Part shown: one piece after another, positions 54,493-63,416 of the stretch
How positions within the stretch are numbered: the stretch's first letter is position 1
How the letters are laid out: each line of letters opens with the position of its first letter
From: Lujinxingia vulgaris
GTDB taxonomy: Bacteria; Myxococcota_A; Bradymonadia; Bradymonadales; Bradymonadaceae
Length of the DNA: 64,000 nucleotides
NCBI RefSeq assembly: GCF_007997005.1
Contig: NZ_VOSL01000053.1
Location: 81,671-145,670, forward strand
Direction of reading: 5' to 3'
Program-made: the position numbers and the translations under genes
Notes under the pieces: generated by a model
What the model saw: only the letters and a program-made list of their open reading frames with translations
Databases searched by the model: none
Told to the model about the DNA's origin: nothing

Positions 54493-56814
54493 TTACTCAA
54501 CACAATCGATGAGCAGGTACCATTCAGGCACTCCTGCAGAGGTGTTGGTCCATTCGTATTCCATCAGAAGGGTCCAGTCACCCGGTGCTTCGGTTCCATG
54601 CAGCGGGGTAAGCGACTCAACCGGCTCGCGCGTGGTGGGGAAGGTGACATCGAGGGCGGAGGAGTTGACCGAGGAGGCGACGTTGAGCAGGCGGTACTCA
54701 TCACCACGCGGGTCGATCAGGGTGACGCGGAGGTCATCCTGGTAGGTCCCGCTCGTAGTGGAGAAGTACACCTCAATGCTGCCGACACGCGCACAGGATT
54801 GCGGCACGGTGACCGTAGATTCGGTGGGCTCGAAGGTTCCGCTGGAGGCGGGGAGATTCAGGGAGATATCGGTTTCGCCAGCCTGGAAAAGGGTGGAGAG
54901 GGCGAACGACACCGCTGTCGAAGCGGGGATATCGGAGGTCGCCGTGATGACGAGCGCGTAGGCAGCAGGCTCCAGTTCACCGGCGCGAAGGGTGGAGCTA
55001 TTCGAGCCGGTAACGATGGAGTTGTAGGCGCTGTCGAGGATTTCAAACTCAGCGGTGGCCTCACCGTCGAGAGCGATAACCCAGTTGATGAGTTCGGCGG
55101 GCTCAAACATAACATAAGCGGTCTGGCCGGCTTGAAGGGCGTTGCCCAGTTCCACCGAGTCGCCGTCGGAGACTTCGCCAGCGTTGGCTGCTACGCGCAC
55201 GTTAATGCCGGCCACGAGGCCTTCAAGTGCGTCCTCAGACGTATTTTCGAAGGTGACGGTGACTTCCGTCTCCTCGAAGGCGAACCATTGCAGCGCGCGC
55301 GTTCCGGAGGCCGCGGTGCGGGGGCGCAGGGCGGAGCTTTCGACGAGGGCTTCTCCGCCCGCCGAGATGCTGGCGCTGAGGTTAGCTTCAGCACCATTCC
55401 ACTGGCTGATGGTGATGTATTCACCGGCAGCGAGTGTGATGGTTTCGGTGATAGTGGCCTCACCATCAAGGGTCTGGCTGGAGTTGGGCTGGGCGCTGTA
55501 GGCCGTGGCCGGACCGTCGGCGTAGACGCGATCGACGAGGAGGAAGAAGCTCTCGGCGGGGGCGTCCAGAATGAAGACGCCACCGTCGATAGCGACGGTC
55601 TCTGCCAGGGTTGTGGCGTCGGTCCAGATCTGGACTTCTGCCTGCGCGTCAGACGGAACCTGGTCGAGGAAGAAGACAAACTGATCGCCTTCAGCCACGC
55701 CGCTGACCTCGTAGAAGTTCTCGGTCAGGTTGCGGACATCACCGCTGATGGCGTCCTGAGGGAACTCCACAGCGGTCGGCGTCGGCGCATCGATGAGCTC
55801 AATGCTACCGACGTAGCCCCAGTCTTCGCCGCCGGCGGGACCGGCCAGCTCGAGGAGTTGGGCGATGGGGCCGACGTTGAGGGCGTAGACGCCTTCGGTG
55901 GGGATAACGATCTCGCGGCTGAAGTCCAGGCCGGCGCCCGCGTCGCTGGTGCGGCTGAAGGGCGCAGGGGGCTCTTCGGCGTCAGGATCTTCGGGGTCGA
56001 CGGGCTCCACGGGCTCGGCGACTTCTTCCATGAAGACGAAGCCGGGCTCGGGCATGCCGTTGGCGTGGATGGCCACGCGGATCCACTGGCCGGGGGTGCC
56101 GTTGATGAGCAGGGTGTCCAGGTCCTGGACGTAATCACCTTCGACCATCTCGGGGGCGTCGATGTTGCCGGTGAAGACCAGCGCTTCGCCGGAGACGAGG
56201 TCGACCGGGGTCTCGCCAGCTTCGTCGAGGTTGAGGGTGGCGGTGGCGGCCAGGTCGGCGACGACGCCGGCGCGCAGGAGGCAGGTGCCTTCGATCTGGA
56301 TGGTGCCCGCGCCGCAGCTCAGCTGGGAGGTGGGCACGCAGGTGCGGGTGGCCACGTCGAAGCTCGTTCCATCACCGCAGGCCGCGTCGGAGGGGCGGCA
56401 GCGGTCCTGGCTGTCGGGCTCGGTGCCATCGCCGCAGACATCGTCAGCGGGGACGCACTGGTTGTTGGCGACGACGGTGCCTTCGGCACATTCGACCGCG
56501 TCTTCGGGCACGCACTCCCCGTCGACTTCGATGGTGCCTTCGGCGCACTGGATGCCGATGTTGGGCACGCAGCGGCCTTCGCCGGCATCGTAGGTCGTGT
56601 TTTCACCGCAGATCTCGCCGGTGGGCTCGCACTGGCCCTCGTCGTTGAGGACGGAGCCTTCGCCGCAGTTGGATTCATCGACTTCGCACTGGCCGTCGAC
56701 AAGGTAGGTGCCGGGGCCGCATTCACGCTGCTCGACCTCACCACCGTCACCACCGCAGGCGATGGCGCTGGCAGCCAGGATGGCGAGCGCGGAGAGTTTT
56801 GTCAGGGTACGCAT
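54493..56814 (-). CDS. Cys-repeat lipoprotein with C-terminal P-domain (paralog 1)
   Basis: A 773-residue lipoprotein with lipobox SAIAC. Residues of about 30-180 consist of short Cys repeats (CGPGTYLVDGQC, CGEGSVLNDEGQC, CAEGTIEVDGEC), each about 22 residues with a C-G-x-G-T start. The middle part is a series of beta-rich modules of about 110 residues. The last ~120 residues resemble the P-domain of proprotein convertases: CARVGSIEVYFSTTSGTYQD, LRVTLIDPRGDEYRLL and PGDWTLLMEYEW. Such a domain often caps secreted proteases, but no protease is present here. A GGAG site precedes the ATG. A longer paralog lies 90 bases upstream. Confidence 0.82.
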   Translation of the reverse strand: MRTLTKLSALAILAASAIACGGDGGEVEQRECGPGTYLVDGQCEVDESNCGEGSVLNDEGQCEPTGEICGENTTYDAGEGRCVPNIGIQCAEGTIEVDGECVPEDAVECAEGTVVANNQCVPADDVCGDGTEPDSQDRCRPSDAACGDGTSFDVATRTCVPTSQLSCGAGTIQIEGTCLLRAGVVADLAATATLNLDEAGETPVDLVSGEALVFTGNIDAPEMVEGDYVQDLDTLLINGTPGQWIRVAIHANGMPEPGFVFMEEVAEPVEPVDPEDPDAEEPPAPFSRTSDAGAGLDFSREIVIPTEGVYALNVGPIAQLLELAGPAGGEDWGYVGSIELIDAPTPTAVEFPQDAISGDVRNLTENFYEVSGVAEGDQFVFFLDQVPSDAQAEVQIWTDATTLAETVAIDGGVFILDAPAESFFLLVDRVYADGPATAYSAQPNSSQTLDGEATITETITLAAGEYITISQWNGAEANLSASISAGGEALVESSALRPRTAASGTRALQWFAFEETEVTVTFENTSEDALEGLVAGINVRVAANAGEVSDGDSVELGNALQAGQTAYVMFEPAELINWVIALDGEATAEFEILDSAYNSIVTGSNSSTLRAGELEPAAYALVITATSDIPASTAVSFALSTLFQAGETDISLNLPASSGTFEPTESTVTVPQSCARVGSIEVYFSTTSGTYQDDLRVTLIDPRGDEYRLLNVASSVNSSALDVTFPTTREPVESLTPLHGTEAPGDWTLLMEYEWTNTSAGVPEWYLLIDCVE

Positions 56815-56903
56815 GTATCGAATCTCCCGTGATGATTGGGTCTTTCGTAAGGTTCAGGGTGTGCCGCGCCCGGAGGGGGCGCGGCACCAGACGCCGTGGC
56901 AGG

Positions 56904-59867
56904 TTAGATGCTGCAAGTCAGGTTAACGCCCCAGCTGTTGACGGTGCCGGTATCAAAGGAACCGCCACCATCATCGTAGGTGTCAGTGACGGTAAGCGTC
57001 CATTCGCCCGAGCCGCTCTCGCCAACAAACGCGTCGAGTGATTCCTCGGCGTCGATATCTTCGGGGATATTACCTACCAGAAGGCCACCGCTGATGTGGT
57101 CGGCGTGGACGAGGACTTCGGTGCCTTCAGGGCTGGTCAGGACAACATCAAGGTCGCCGATGAAGCCATGAGCAATGTCCAGGTCGACCGTGATGCTCTC
57201 GATAATAATGCAACCCGCGGTGCTCAACGAAGAGGATACGGTGCGCGTGGAGGGTGAGATTTGAAGCCCAGGGCTCACCGATTCATTGACAGCGGGAACA
57301 CCGGTTACTTCGTCGAAGTCCAGGTCGAAGGAGTAACCGTCGGCGAGCGCGCTGTTAGCGACGACTTCGACGATGATGAGGTCGTTGCTGGCGTAGAGGT
57401 CTTCGAAGTTGATGAGGTTACCGACCTGCTCGCGCAGCGTGTTGCGGCTGGCGCGGGAGAAGACCTTGGTGCTGATGGCTTCGCCCTGGGCGACGGAGAA
57501 GGTCATGGAGACAAGCATCGCATCGCGTACCCGGAAGAGGTAGTAGTCACGATCGCCTGCGGTGTAGGCGCCGGTGGTGCCCAGATCGAGGCTTCCCAGG
57601 GAGGCTTCGAAGAAGTCGGCGTCGGTCACACCTTCGAACTCGTAGGTGGGGCGCAGGATGGCGTCTTCGGTCTCGTTGGTGAGCTCCACGCGGTAGTCGC
57701 CGGGGCCGGGGGCGAGCTCCAGGAACTCGTAGTCGCCGCTGGCTTCGGCTTCGAAGATGACCACATCGTCGGGGTTGTAGACGCGGATGGTGGCGCTCTC
57801 GCCATCGGCGAACTCGGCGCTGCCGCGGATCAGGTCGTAGGTCTCCAGGGTGAAGGTCTCGGAGATGATCTCTTCCGGGACCAGGGCCTGACGCTCGGTG
57901 GCGTCGAGCTCCAGGGTGTAGCCCTGGGTGAGGGCCTCGTAGGCGCTGATGGCGAAGATGTAGGAGCCCGGGGTCAGGAGCGTGAACTCGAGGATCTCAA
58001 AGGTGCCTTCTTCGAAGAACTGCTCAGAGACGAAGTTGTCGGAGCCAATGATGACCGCGTCGGGGTCGCCGGCGCCGGGGTTCTCTTCATCGTCGATCCA
58101 CTGGCCTTCTTCGTCTTCTTCTTCTTCGGGCTCTTCAAAGACGAGCTCACCGGTGCGAAGGAAGCCTTCAAAGCTGGCCGGGGTGGTGATGTCGAGGCGG
58201 TAGAATGCGAACCCACCTTCTTCAAGCTCCTCTTCACGGGTGAAGGTGAAGCTCTCATCGCCCGCCACAGGGATGGGGGTGGGGTCGATGATGGTGATCA
58301 CGGGCACGAAGTCGTAGATGATCGCCGACCAGTTATCGTTGGTCATACCGACGGTGTAGGTGCCGCCGTCGACCGCGAAGAAATAACGAGCATCAGGTCG
58401 CGTGGAGAACGAGGTGGTGCCATTAAGAGGGTCGGTGTTGCCGTAGCTCGCGAGCTCCTCGCCGTTTTGCGACACCTGAAACTGCGCATTGAAAGCGCTG
58501 GGGTTGGACGTGGTGTAGCTGATCTTGACCATCTGTCCGGGCTGGGTCGTGACTTCAAACTCATAGGTCTCGTCGATATCGACGTCGACCGCACGCTGGG
58601 TGCTGATTTCAAAGCCAGTGGCGGGGCCGGTCTGGCGCTCCACGTCGAAGAGGAGGAAGACCGGCTCGCCGGAGGCGGGGCGCTCGGGCACGAAGGAGCC
58701 GCCTTCTTCGAGGTCGAAGGACTCGGTGAACTCGGAGAGGCTGGCCCACTGGTCGACCACGGCCTGCGCGTCGGCGCCGAGCATGTCGACGTTCATCGAG
58801 AGGTTGAATTCTTCGGGGAACTCGACCTGGTAGAGGTTCTCGGTGAGATCGGCGAGGTCGCCGGTGGCGACGGCTTCGATGCCGGGCCAGGGCTTGGGCT
58901 CGGGAGCCTCGATGCGGCTGATCTGCGCAACATAGGCCCAGGTGCCGTCACCGCTGTTGGCGGTGCCGTTGAGCTGGTTGAGCGCGTTGGCGATGGTGAC
59001 GGTGTAGTCGCCATCTTCGGGCATCGCGAAGGTGCGCTGCGCGACGTTGGCCAGGGCGGAGCTGGTGGCGCGATCGTAGCCGTCGTCGTTGGCGATGATG
59101 GCCATCGGCGAGGGCAGGCCGCGGGTGAAGACGGTCAGCTCGAACCAGTCGCCGGCTTCGGCGCTCAGGGTGAACTGATGCTCACCGGCGTCGTCGGCCT
59201 CAATGGTGCCGGCGAAGACCAGGCTGGTCTCCAGCTCGGGGATCGTCAGGGCGTTTTCGCCGCCTTCGGCGTAGACGACGTCGGCGCTGGAGGCGAGGTT
59301 GTCGGCGACGGTGTCGACCGAGATGCAGCGGTTTTCCACCTCGAAGGTGTCGTCGCCGCACTCCACGTTGCCCAGATCGACGCACTCGCCGAGGGCGACG
59401 TCGAAGACGGTGCGGTCGGCGCAGACGGTCTCACCGATGAGCGTGCAGCCGGCGTCGGCAAACTCGGTGCCTTCGCCGCAGATCTCTTCGGTGAGCTCGC
59501 ACTGGCCATTGGCCAGCACGGTGTCTTCGCCGCAGGTGAGCGGGTTGTCGACCAGGCAGCGGCCATCGATCTCGATGGTGCCCTCACCGCAAACGATCTC
59601 CTCGGGGCCCACGCAGGTGCCCGACTCGGTGTCGTAGATGGTCTCCTCACCGCAGAGCTCGTCGGTGGGGACGCACTGATCGTTTTCGTTGAGGGTGAGG
59701 CCTGCGCCGCAGGTGTCCTCGGCGAGGACGCAGGCGCCTCCGCTGAGTTCAGTGCCGGGGCCACACTCTAAGAGGTCAGGGGTTTCGGCGTCGTCGCCGC
59801 CGCAAGCGGCCAGGGCGAGTACCAAAATCCCGCTGAGGGGAAGGTTCCAGGGGGTGAGTCGCTTCAT
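56904..59867 (-). CDS. Cys-repeat lipoprotein with C-terminal P-domain (paralog 2)
   Basis: A 987-residue lipoprotein with lipobox LAAC. It has the same plan as its neighbour: Cys repeats near the start (CGPGTELSGGAC, CGAGLTLNENDQC, CGEGTIEIDGRC), several beta-rich modules in the middle with acidic stretches (EEPEEEEDEEGQWIDDEE), and a C-terminal P-domain (IIIESITVDLDIAHGFIGDL, DVVLTSPEGTEVLVH, SGSGEWTLTVTDTYDDG, WGVNLTC). I chose the ATG at 59867 because GGAG lies 9 bases upstream; the ATG at 59876 would abut that site. Both genes may be co-transcribed leftward. Function is unknown; a Ca-dependent surface role is plausible. Confidence 0.82.
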   Translation of the reverse strand: MKRLTPWNLPLSGILVLALAACGGDDAETPDLLECGPGTELSGGACVLAEDTCGAGLTLNENDQCVPTDELCGEETIYDTESGTCVGPEEIVCGEGTIEIDGRCLVDNPLTCGEDTVLANGQCELTEEICGEGTEFADAGCTLIGETVCADRTVFDVALGECVDLGNVECGDDTFEVENRCISVDTVADNLASSADVVYAEGGENALTIPELETSLVFAGTIEADDAGEHQFTLSAEAGDWFELTVFTRGLPSPMAIIANDDGYDRATSSALANVAQRTFAMPEDGDYTVTIANALNQLNGTANSGDGTWAYVAQISRIEAPEPKPWPGIEAVATGDLADLTENLYQVEFPEEFNLSMNVDMLGADAQAVVDQWASLSEFTESFDLEEGGSFVPERPASGEPVFLLFDVERQTGPATGFEISTQRAVDVDIDETYEFEVTTQPGQMVKISYTTSNPSAFNAQFQVSQNGEELASYGNTDPLNGTTSFSTRPDARYFFAVDGGTYTVGMTNDNWSAIIYDFVPVITIIDPTPIPVAGDESFTFTREEELEEGGFAFYRLDITTPASFEGFLRTGELVFEEPEEEEDEEGQWIDDEENPGAGDPDAVIIGSDNFVSEQFFEEGTFEILEFTLLTPGSYIFAISAYEALTQGYTLELDATERQALVPEEIISETFTLETYDLIRGSAEFADGESATIRVYNPDDVVIFEAEASGDYEFLELAPGPGDYRVELTNETEDAILRPTYEFEGVTDADFFEASLGSLDLGTTGAYTAGDRDYYLFRVRDAMLVSMTFSVAQGEAISTKVFSRASRNTLREQVGNLINFEDLYASNDLIIVEVVANSALADGYSFDLDFDEVTGVPAVNESVSPGLQISPSTRTVSSSLSTAGCIIIESITVDLDIAHGFIGDLDVVLTSPEGTEVLVHADHISGGLLVGNIPEDIDAEESLDAFVGESGSGEWTLTVTDTYDDGGGSFDTGTVNSWGVNLTCSI

Positions 59868-60058
59868 CCGATTCATCTCCGACTTTCTGACAAGTCCGAT
59901 CGTGGTTTCTCGTCGATGGGTTAGCGCGGCCGGCTCAACATGTGATGCGCGACCGGCTGGCCTGCAGGCGTTCGGGCACGGCAGAGCCAGGGTCTATGGG
60001 GACCGTGGGGGAGACGATAGTCAGCAACCCCCTGTTGATGCAACCAAATTCTGGATCA

Positions 60059-60955
60059 TCAGGCGCGACGCGCCTTTTCGGGGGGCGTTGAGGCGGGGGG
60101 GCGGGGGGCGCGGCGGTTGAGGATCAGCCCGAGCGCGCGCAGCAATAGCGCCAGCAAGGCGGCCACCAGGGTCTGGCTTGCGCCTACCGACCAGTCGGTG
60201 GCCAGGGCCAGCAGATAGCCGAGCAGGCCGGAGGCAGCGCCGGAGGTTGCGGCGATGATGAACACCCATTTCAGCCCGACATTGAGCCCGAGGGCGCCGA
60301 TGGCCGGGAGCACAGTGAGGCCGAAGGTGGGCAGCGCGCCGAGCGCGCGGGTGGAGAGGCCGGTGAGCAGGGCGATGGCGCCAAAGAGGGCCGCGTCGAG
60401 CCGGCGCACGGGCACGCCCTGGGTGCGGGCGACCAGGGGATCGAGGCTGGCGAAGACAAAGGCGCGAAAGGCCACGATCTGGGTGGCGACCACCAGCAGC
60501 GTGGCGCCGAGGATGGCGTAGAGATCGCTCTGGCGCACGAGCACCGCCGAGCCGTGGAGGACCGCCTCGACCTCGTGAAGCTCATGGGCGATCAGCGGGC
60601 CGAGGAGCAGCACCAGCGCGGTGGGCACGATAAACGCCACGCCTAGAAGTGCGTCCCGGCCCAGGGTGGGGCGCTCGCCAAGCCACACCAGACCGAAGAC
60701 GACGAGGGTGGAGAGGAGGATCGCCAGCGCCGGGGCCAGGAGTTCGGCGAGGAGGCCGGTCAGGCCCAGGTGCGCGCTCAGGTAAAAGGCGATGGTGACG
60801 CCCAGCGCGGAGGTCTGGCTGAGCGCGGCGCTGACAAAGACGATGCGGCGGCTGACCACGTAGACGCCCAGCAGCCCCAGGCCCAGGCCTGCGATCATGG
60901 CGGTGAGGATGGGGTCGCGGTAGAGGTCGCCGTAGAGCGCCAGAAATTCAAACAT
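60059..60955 (-). CDS. Metal ABC transporter permease (Zn/Mn type)
   Basis: A 298-residue membrane protein of the ABC-3 family, with about eight hydrophobic segments. It begins ILTAMIAGLGLGLLGVYVVS and has the family coupling region RRIVFVSAALSQTSALGVTI, then LLLRALGLILNRRAP at the end. In this family the permease works with an ATPase and a substrate-binding protein to import zinc or manganese. The ATPase gene is upstream after 49 bases and the substrate-binding gene before that, so all three form one operon in the order binding protein, ATPase, permease. The metal is not fixed by the permease sequence. Confidence 0.9.
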   Translation of the reverse strand: MFEFLALYGDLYRDPILTAMIAGLGLGLLGVYVVSRRIVFVSAALSQTSALGVTIAFYLSAHLGLTGLLAELLAPALAILLSTLVVFGLVWLGERPTLGRDALLGVAFIVPTALVLLLGPLIAHELHEVEAVLHGSAVLVRQSDLYAILGATLLVVATQIVAFRAFVFASLDPLVARTQGVPVRRLDAALFGAIALLTGLSTRALGALPTFGLTVLPAIGALGLNVGLKWVFIIAATSGAASGLLGYLLALATDWSVGASQTLVAALLALLLRALGLILNRRAPRPPASTPPEKARRA

Positions 60956-61004
60956 AGGGGTGCCGGCGAAGATCGAAGTCTAAGAAGATCGGTCGAAGCG
61001 TCGA

Positions 61005-61793
61005 TCAGTGGGTGTGGTGCGGATCGTCGAGGCAGTCTTTCAGGCACTCCTCGATGGCGATGTGGCCGCGGCGGTCGATGCGCATGATGCGACTTGAGGC
61101 GCTGCGCGCAAGGGCGGAGCCGTGGGCGATCATCATGACGGTGACGTCGAGTTGCTGCTGGATGCCGTGGAGAAGTTCAATGGTGGCGGCCTCACGCTCG
61201 GGATCCATCGACGCGGAGGGCTCGTCGAGGAGCAGGAGGCGGGGCTTTCCGAGCAGGGCGCGGGCCAGGAGGATGAGTTGTTTCTGCCCTTCGGAGAGCT
61301 CGCGGAAGAGGTGATCGCAGAGGTGGGCCATGCCCACGACCTCCAGCGCGTCGAGGAGCTCGGTGCGGCGCGGGCGGATGCGCAGCGCGCTCAAGCCCCG
61401 GCCGCGGTGCAGGCCCGTGGCGAGCACGTCGAAGACGGTGGCCGGCAGCATCGGATCGAGGGTGCGGGTCTGGGGCACAAAGCGCAGGGCGTCGGCCGGC
61501 AGGCTCCAGTCGATGCGCCCGCTCACCGGCGGGATCAGCCCGATGAGGGTCTTGAGAAGGGTGGATTTGCCCACGCCGTTGGGGCCCTCAATGAGCATGA
61601 AGGTGCCCTGGTGGAGGTGAAAATCCAGGGGGCCGAGCAGGCCCTTGCCGCTGTAGCCGCAGACCAGCCCCTGCACCTGCAAGAGCGTGGGCTGGCGCGA
61701 GATGTGATCGTCGGGCAGGCAGGGGGGAATGGGCTCGTGGGGGAGCTCGGCGGGCTGGTCGAAGTTGGGGCGAAGATCGATGTCGGCGCTCAT
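61005..61793 (-). CDS. Metal ABC transporter ATP-binding protein (Zn/Mn type)
   Basis: A 262-residue ATPase. Walker A is EGPNGVGKSTLLKTL, the signature is LSEGQKQLILLARALLG and Walker B is RLLLLDEPSASMD, followed by MMIAHGSALARS with the switch His. An N-terminal Pro-rich stretch (PPCLPDDHISRQPT) precedes the nucleotide-binding fold. It sits between the binding-protein gene (46 bases) and the permease gene (49 bases). The C-terminal end carries several His and Asp residues (LDDPHHTH) that could bind metal; this is a sequence observation only. Confidence 0.92.
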   Translation of the reverse strand: MSADIDLRPNFDQPAELPHEPIPPCLPDDHISRQPTLLQVQGLVCGYSGKGLLGPLDFHLHQGTFMLIEGPNGVGKSTLLKTLIGLIPPVSGRIDWSLPADALRFVPQTRTLDPMLPATVFDVLATGLHRGRGLSALRIRPRRTELLDALEVVGMAHLCDHLFRELSEGQKQLILLARALLGKPRLLLLDEPSASMDPEREAATIELLHGIQQQLDVTVMMIAHGSALARSASSRIMRIDRRGHIAIEECLKDCLDDPHHTH

Positions 61794-61839
61794 GGGGGCT
61801 CCCGAGCAGAGGTTCGGGCAAGGGGAAGAGGCGGCGAAT

Positions 61840-62793
61840 TCAGGGGGCCACAGCCGGTTTCAGAGTCTCATAGAGGCGTTCGGCCAGCCCTTCGAGGTGC
61901 TCGACGTAGCGCTGTCCCTCGGAGGCCTGGGCGGGCAGTCGCAGGAGCGTGGCGCCGGTGCGCTCGCTGATCTGGGCGGCGGTGCGCGTGGGGTAGTAGT
62001 TGAGCTGGAGGATGGCCGGGACGTCGCGCTCCTGGATGGTCTCTACCAGGTGGGCGACGTGGCGGGGGTTGGGGGGCACGCCGGGCTTGGGTTCGATCTG
62101 CATGACGTCGGTGAGGCTGAGCCAGCCGGCCACGTAGGTCCAGGATTTGTGGTAGGTCACGATCTGTCGGCGCTCGGCGGGAAGATCGCGAAAGAGGAGT
62201 TCAAAACGCTGGGCGACGCGGATGAGATCGCGGGCCAGCTCGCGGCTGCGCTCGACGTAGGCGTCGGCGTTGGGCGGGTCGAGTTCGGCCAGGTGGCGGC
62301 CGAGCGCCAGCGCGACGCGCGCGCTCTGGCGGGGGTCGGTGGTGTAGTGGGGGTTCCCACCCGGGTGCACATCGCCCATGGTGCGGTCGACCGGGCCGCG
62401 GGGCACGTCGGCGGCCACGATATGGGCGGAGGCGTCAAAATAGCCGGGCTGGCCGGCCTGAATCTTCGGGTTGCGCGCGCCGGTGATCAGCGTGGGGAGC
62501 CAGCCAATCTCCAGGTCCATGCCCACGAGCACGAGCAGGTCGGCGCGGTGGAGCAGGGGCACGAAGCTGGGGCGAGGATCGACGAAGTGGGGATCGTCGC
62601 CGGGGCGCACGAGGGTCTCGACGGTGCCCTGGTCGCCGAGCACTTCGGTGGCGATGGCGCCGAGGTCGGGGGTGGTGGCCACCACGCGAAGTTCGGCTGT
62701 GGCCGGGGAGGACGCCAAAAGGATCAACGTGGCGATGAGGCCGAAGAGCGCTTTGAAGATGGCAGGTTTCGGGCGTTTGAGCGGGTGTGACAT
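61840..62793 (-). CDS. Metal ABC transporter substrate-binding protein (Zn/Mn type)
   Basis: A 317-residue cluster-9 binding protein. From the ATG at 62793 (GGAGCTCC upstream) the signal peptide is FKALFGLIATLILLASSPATA. Three metal-ligand His are visible: His69 in RPGDDPHFVDPRPS, His149 in GGNPHYTTDP and His215 in VTYHKSWTYV. The His-rich loop usual in zinc-specific ZnuA is absent, so manganese or zinc are both possible. The longer frame to 63027 runs into the MITE-like leader and is not used. First gene of the operon, preceded by a possible Zur-type operator and by the repeat element. Confidence 0.9.
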   Translation of the reverse strand: MSHPLKRPKPAIFKALFGLIATLILLASSPATAELRVVATTPDLGAIATEVLGDQGTVETLVRPGDDPHFVDPRPSFVPLLHRADLLVLVGMDLEIGWLPTLITGARNPKIQAGQPGYFDASAHIVAADVPRGPVDRTMGDVHPGGNPHYTTDPRQSARVALALGRHLAELDPPNADAYVERSRELARDLIRVAQRFELLFRDLPAERRQIVTYHKSWTYVAGWLSLTDVMQIEPKPGVPPNPRHVAHLVETIQERDVPAILQLNYYPTRTAAQISERTGATLLRLPAQASEGQRYVEHLEGLAERLYETLKPAVAP

Positions 62794-62900
62794 CGGAGCT
62801 CCATCCGGGTGGAGAGGCAAACGTTTTGGGCGCGGGCGCATGAACAAGCACCTGAAACAGGGCGCGCCGGGCGCGGACCCTAACGTTGAACGTGCGTGAA

Positions 62901-62915
62901 TGCAAATGTATTGCA
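62901..62915. promoter_or_regulatory. Candidate metal-responsive (Zur-type) operator
   Basis: TGCAAATGTATTGCA has 5-bp inverted arms (TGCAA and TTGCA) around five bases. It lies about 108 bases upstream of the metal-binding-protein start. AT-rich dyads of this size are typical for Fur-family (Zur, Mur) sites, but the match to a known consensus is loose. Confidence 0.4.
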
Positions 62916-62940
62916 ACAACGCCTGGCGAGTGGCGACACA

Positions 62941-63091
62941 GGGCAATCGCAACGTGGGTCCCCACAACCCGCCACCGTAGGGGGATTTTTTGTGGGTCCC
63001 CGCCCTGGGAGTTCGGGAGGGGCACAAGACCCCTCCCTACGGATTGGGTGGGTTCTCCACAAAGAAATCTTGTGGGACTTTGCGATTGCCC
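62941..63091. repeat. MITE-like element with terminal inverted repeats
   Basis: A 151-bp element bounded by GGGCAATCGCAA at 62941-62952 and its exact complement at 63080-63091; two of the next three bases also pair. Inside, GGGAGGGG (63015-63022) pairs with CCCCTCCC (63030-63037), and GTAGGG pairs with CCCTAC around it. No coding capacity. The structure fits a non-autonomous mobile repeat. Confidence 0.7.
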
Positions 63092-63164
63092 TGAGGTGCG
63101 ACAGCGGTGCGATTGACTTCTGTGGGAGGGCGCTGCGATAGTCCGCCCGAGCGCCTTCTCTTGA

Positions 63165-63350
63165 GAGATGCGCTTCGTATCAGGGAACCCGGTGCAAGTC
63201 CGGGACGGTCGCGCCACTGTGTGCAGCGAGCCGACGGCCAGATGCCACTGTCACCTCGGATGAGGAGATGGGAAGGCGGTCGGAGGCGATGAGGGTCGGG
63301 TTGGATGATCGACGCTCGGGAGCTGTGAGTCAGGATACCTGAGAGGAAGT
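63165..63350 (+). promoter_or_regulatory. Cobalamin riboswitch
   Basis: A cobalamin (adenosylcobalamin-type) riboswitch upstream of a TonB-dependent receptor. Hallmarks in order are the GGGAACCCGGTGCAAGTCCG segment at 63183, then CGGTCGCGCCACTG, the B12 box GATGCCACTG at 63241 with GGGAAGGC at 63270, and GAGTCAGGATACCTG at 63328. Binding of cobalamin should reduce expression of the receptor when the vitamin is plentiful. The exact borders are approximate. Confidence 0.93.
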
Positions 63351-63416
63351 CGCAGGCGCGTGGTGCGTGCTTTCGCGCGTCATCACATCATGACTCTTCG
63401 CGACAAAGAGCGCCGC

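Noticed and set aside
54598..59771. Very long open frames on the plus strand opposite the two giant lipoprotein genes
   Set aside because: They are mirror frames of GC-rich genes. They lack domains and plausible starts, whereas the minus-strand frames have signal peptides, Cys repeats and P-domains.
62435..63217. A 260-codon minus-strand frame running through the riboswitch and repeat element
   Set aside because: Its content is the complement of the riboswitch and MITE-like repeat, and the binding-protein gene uses another frame.
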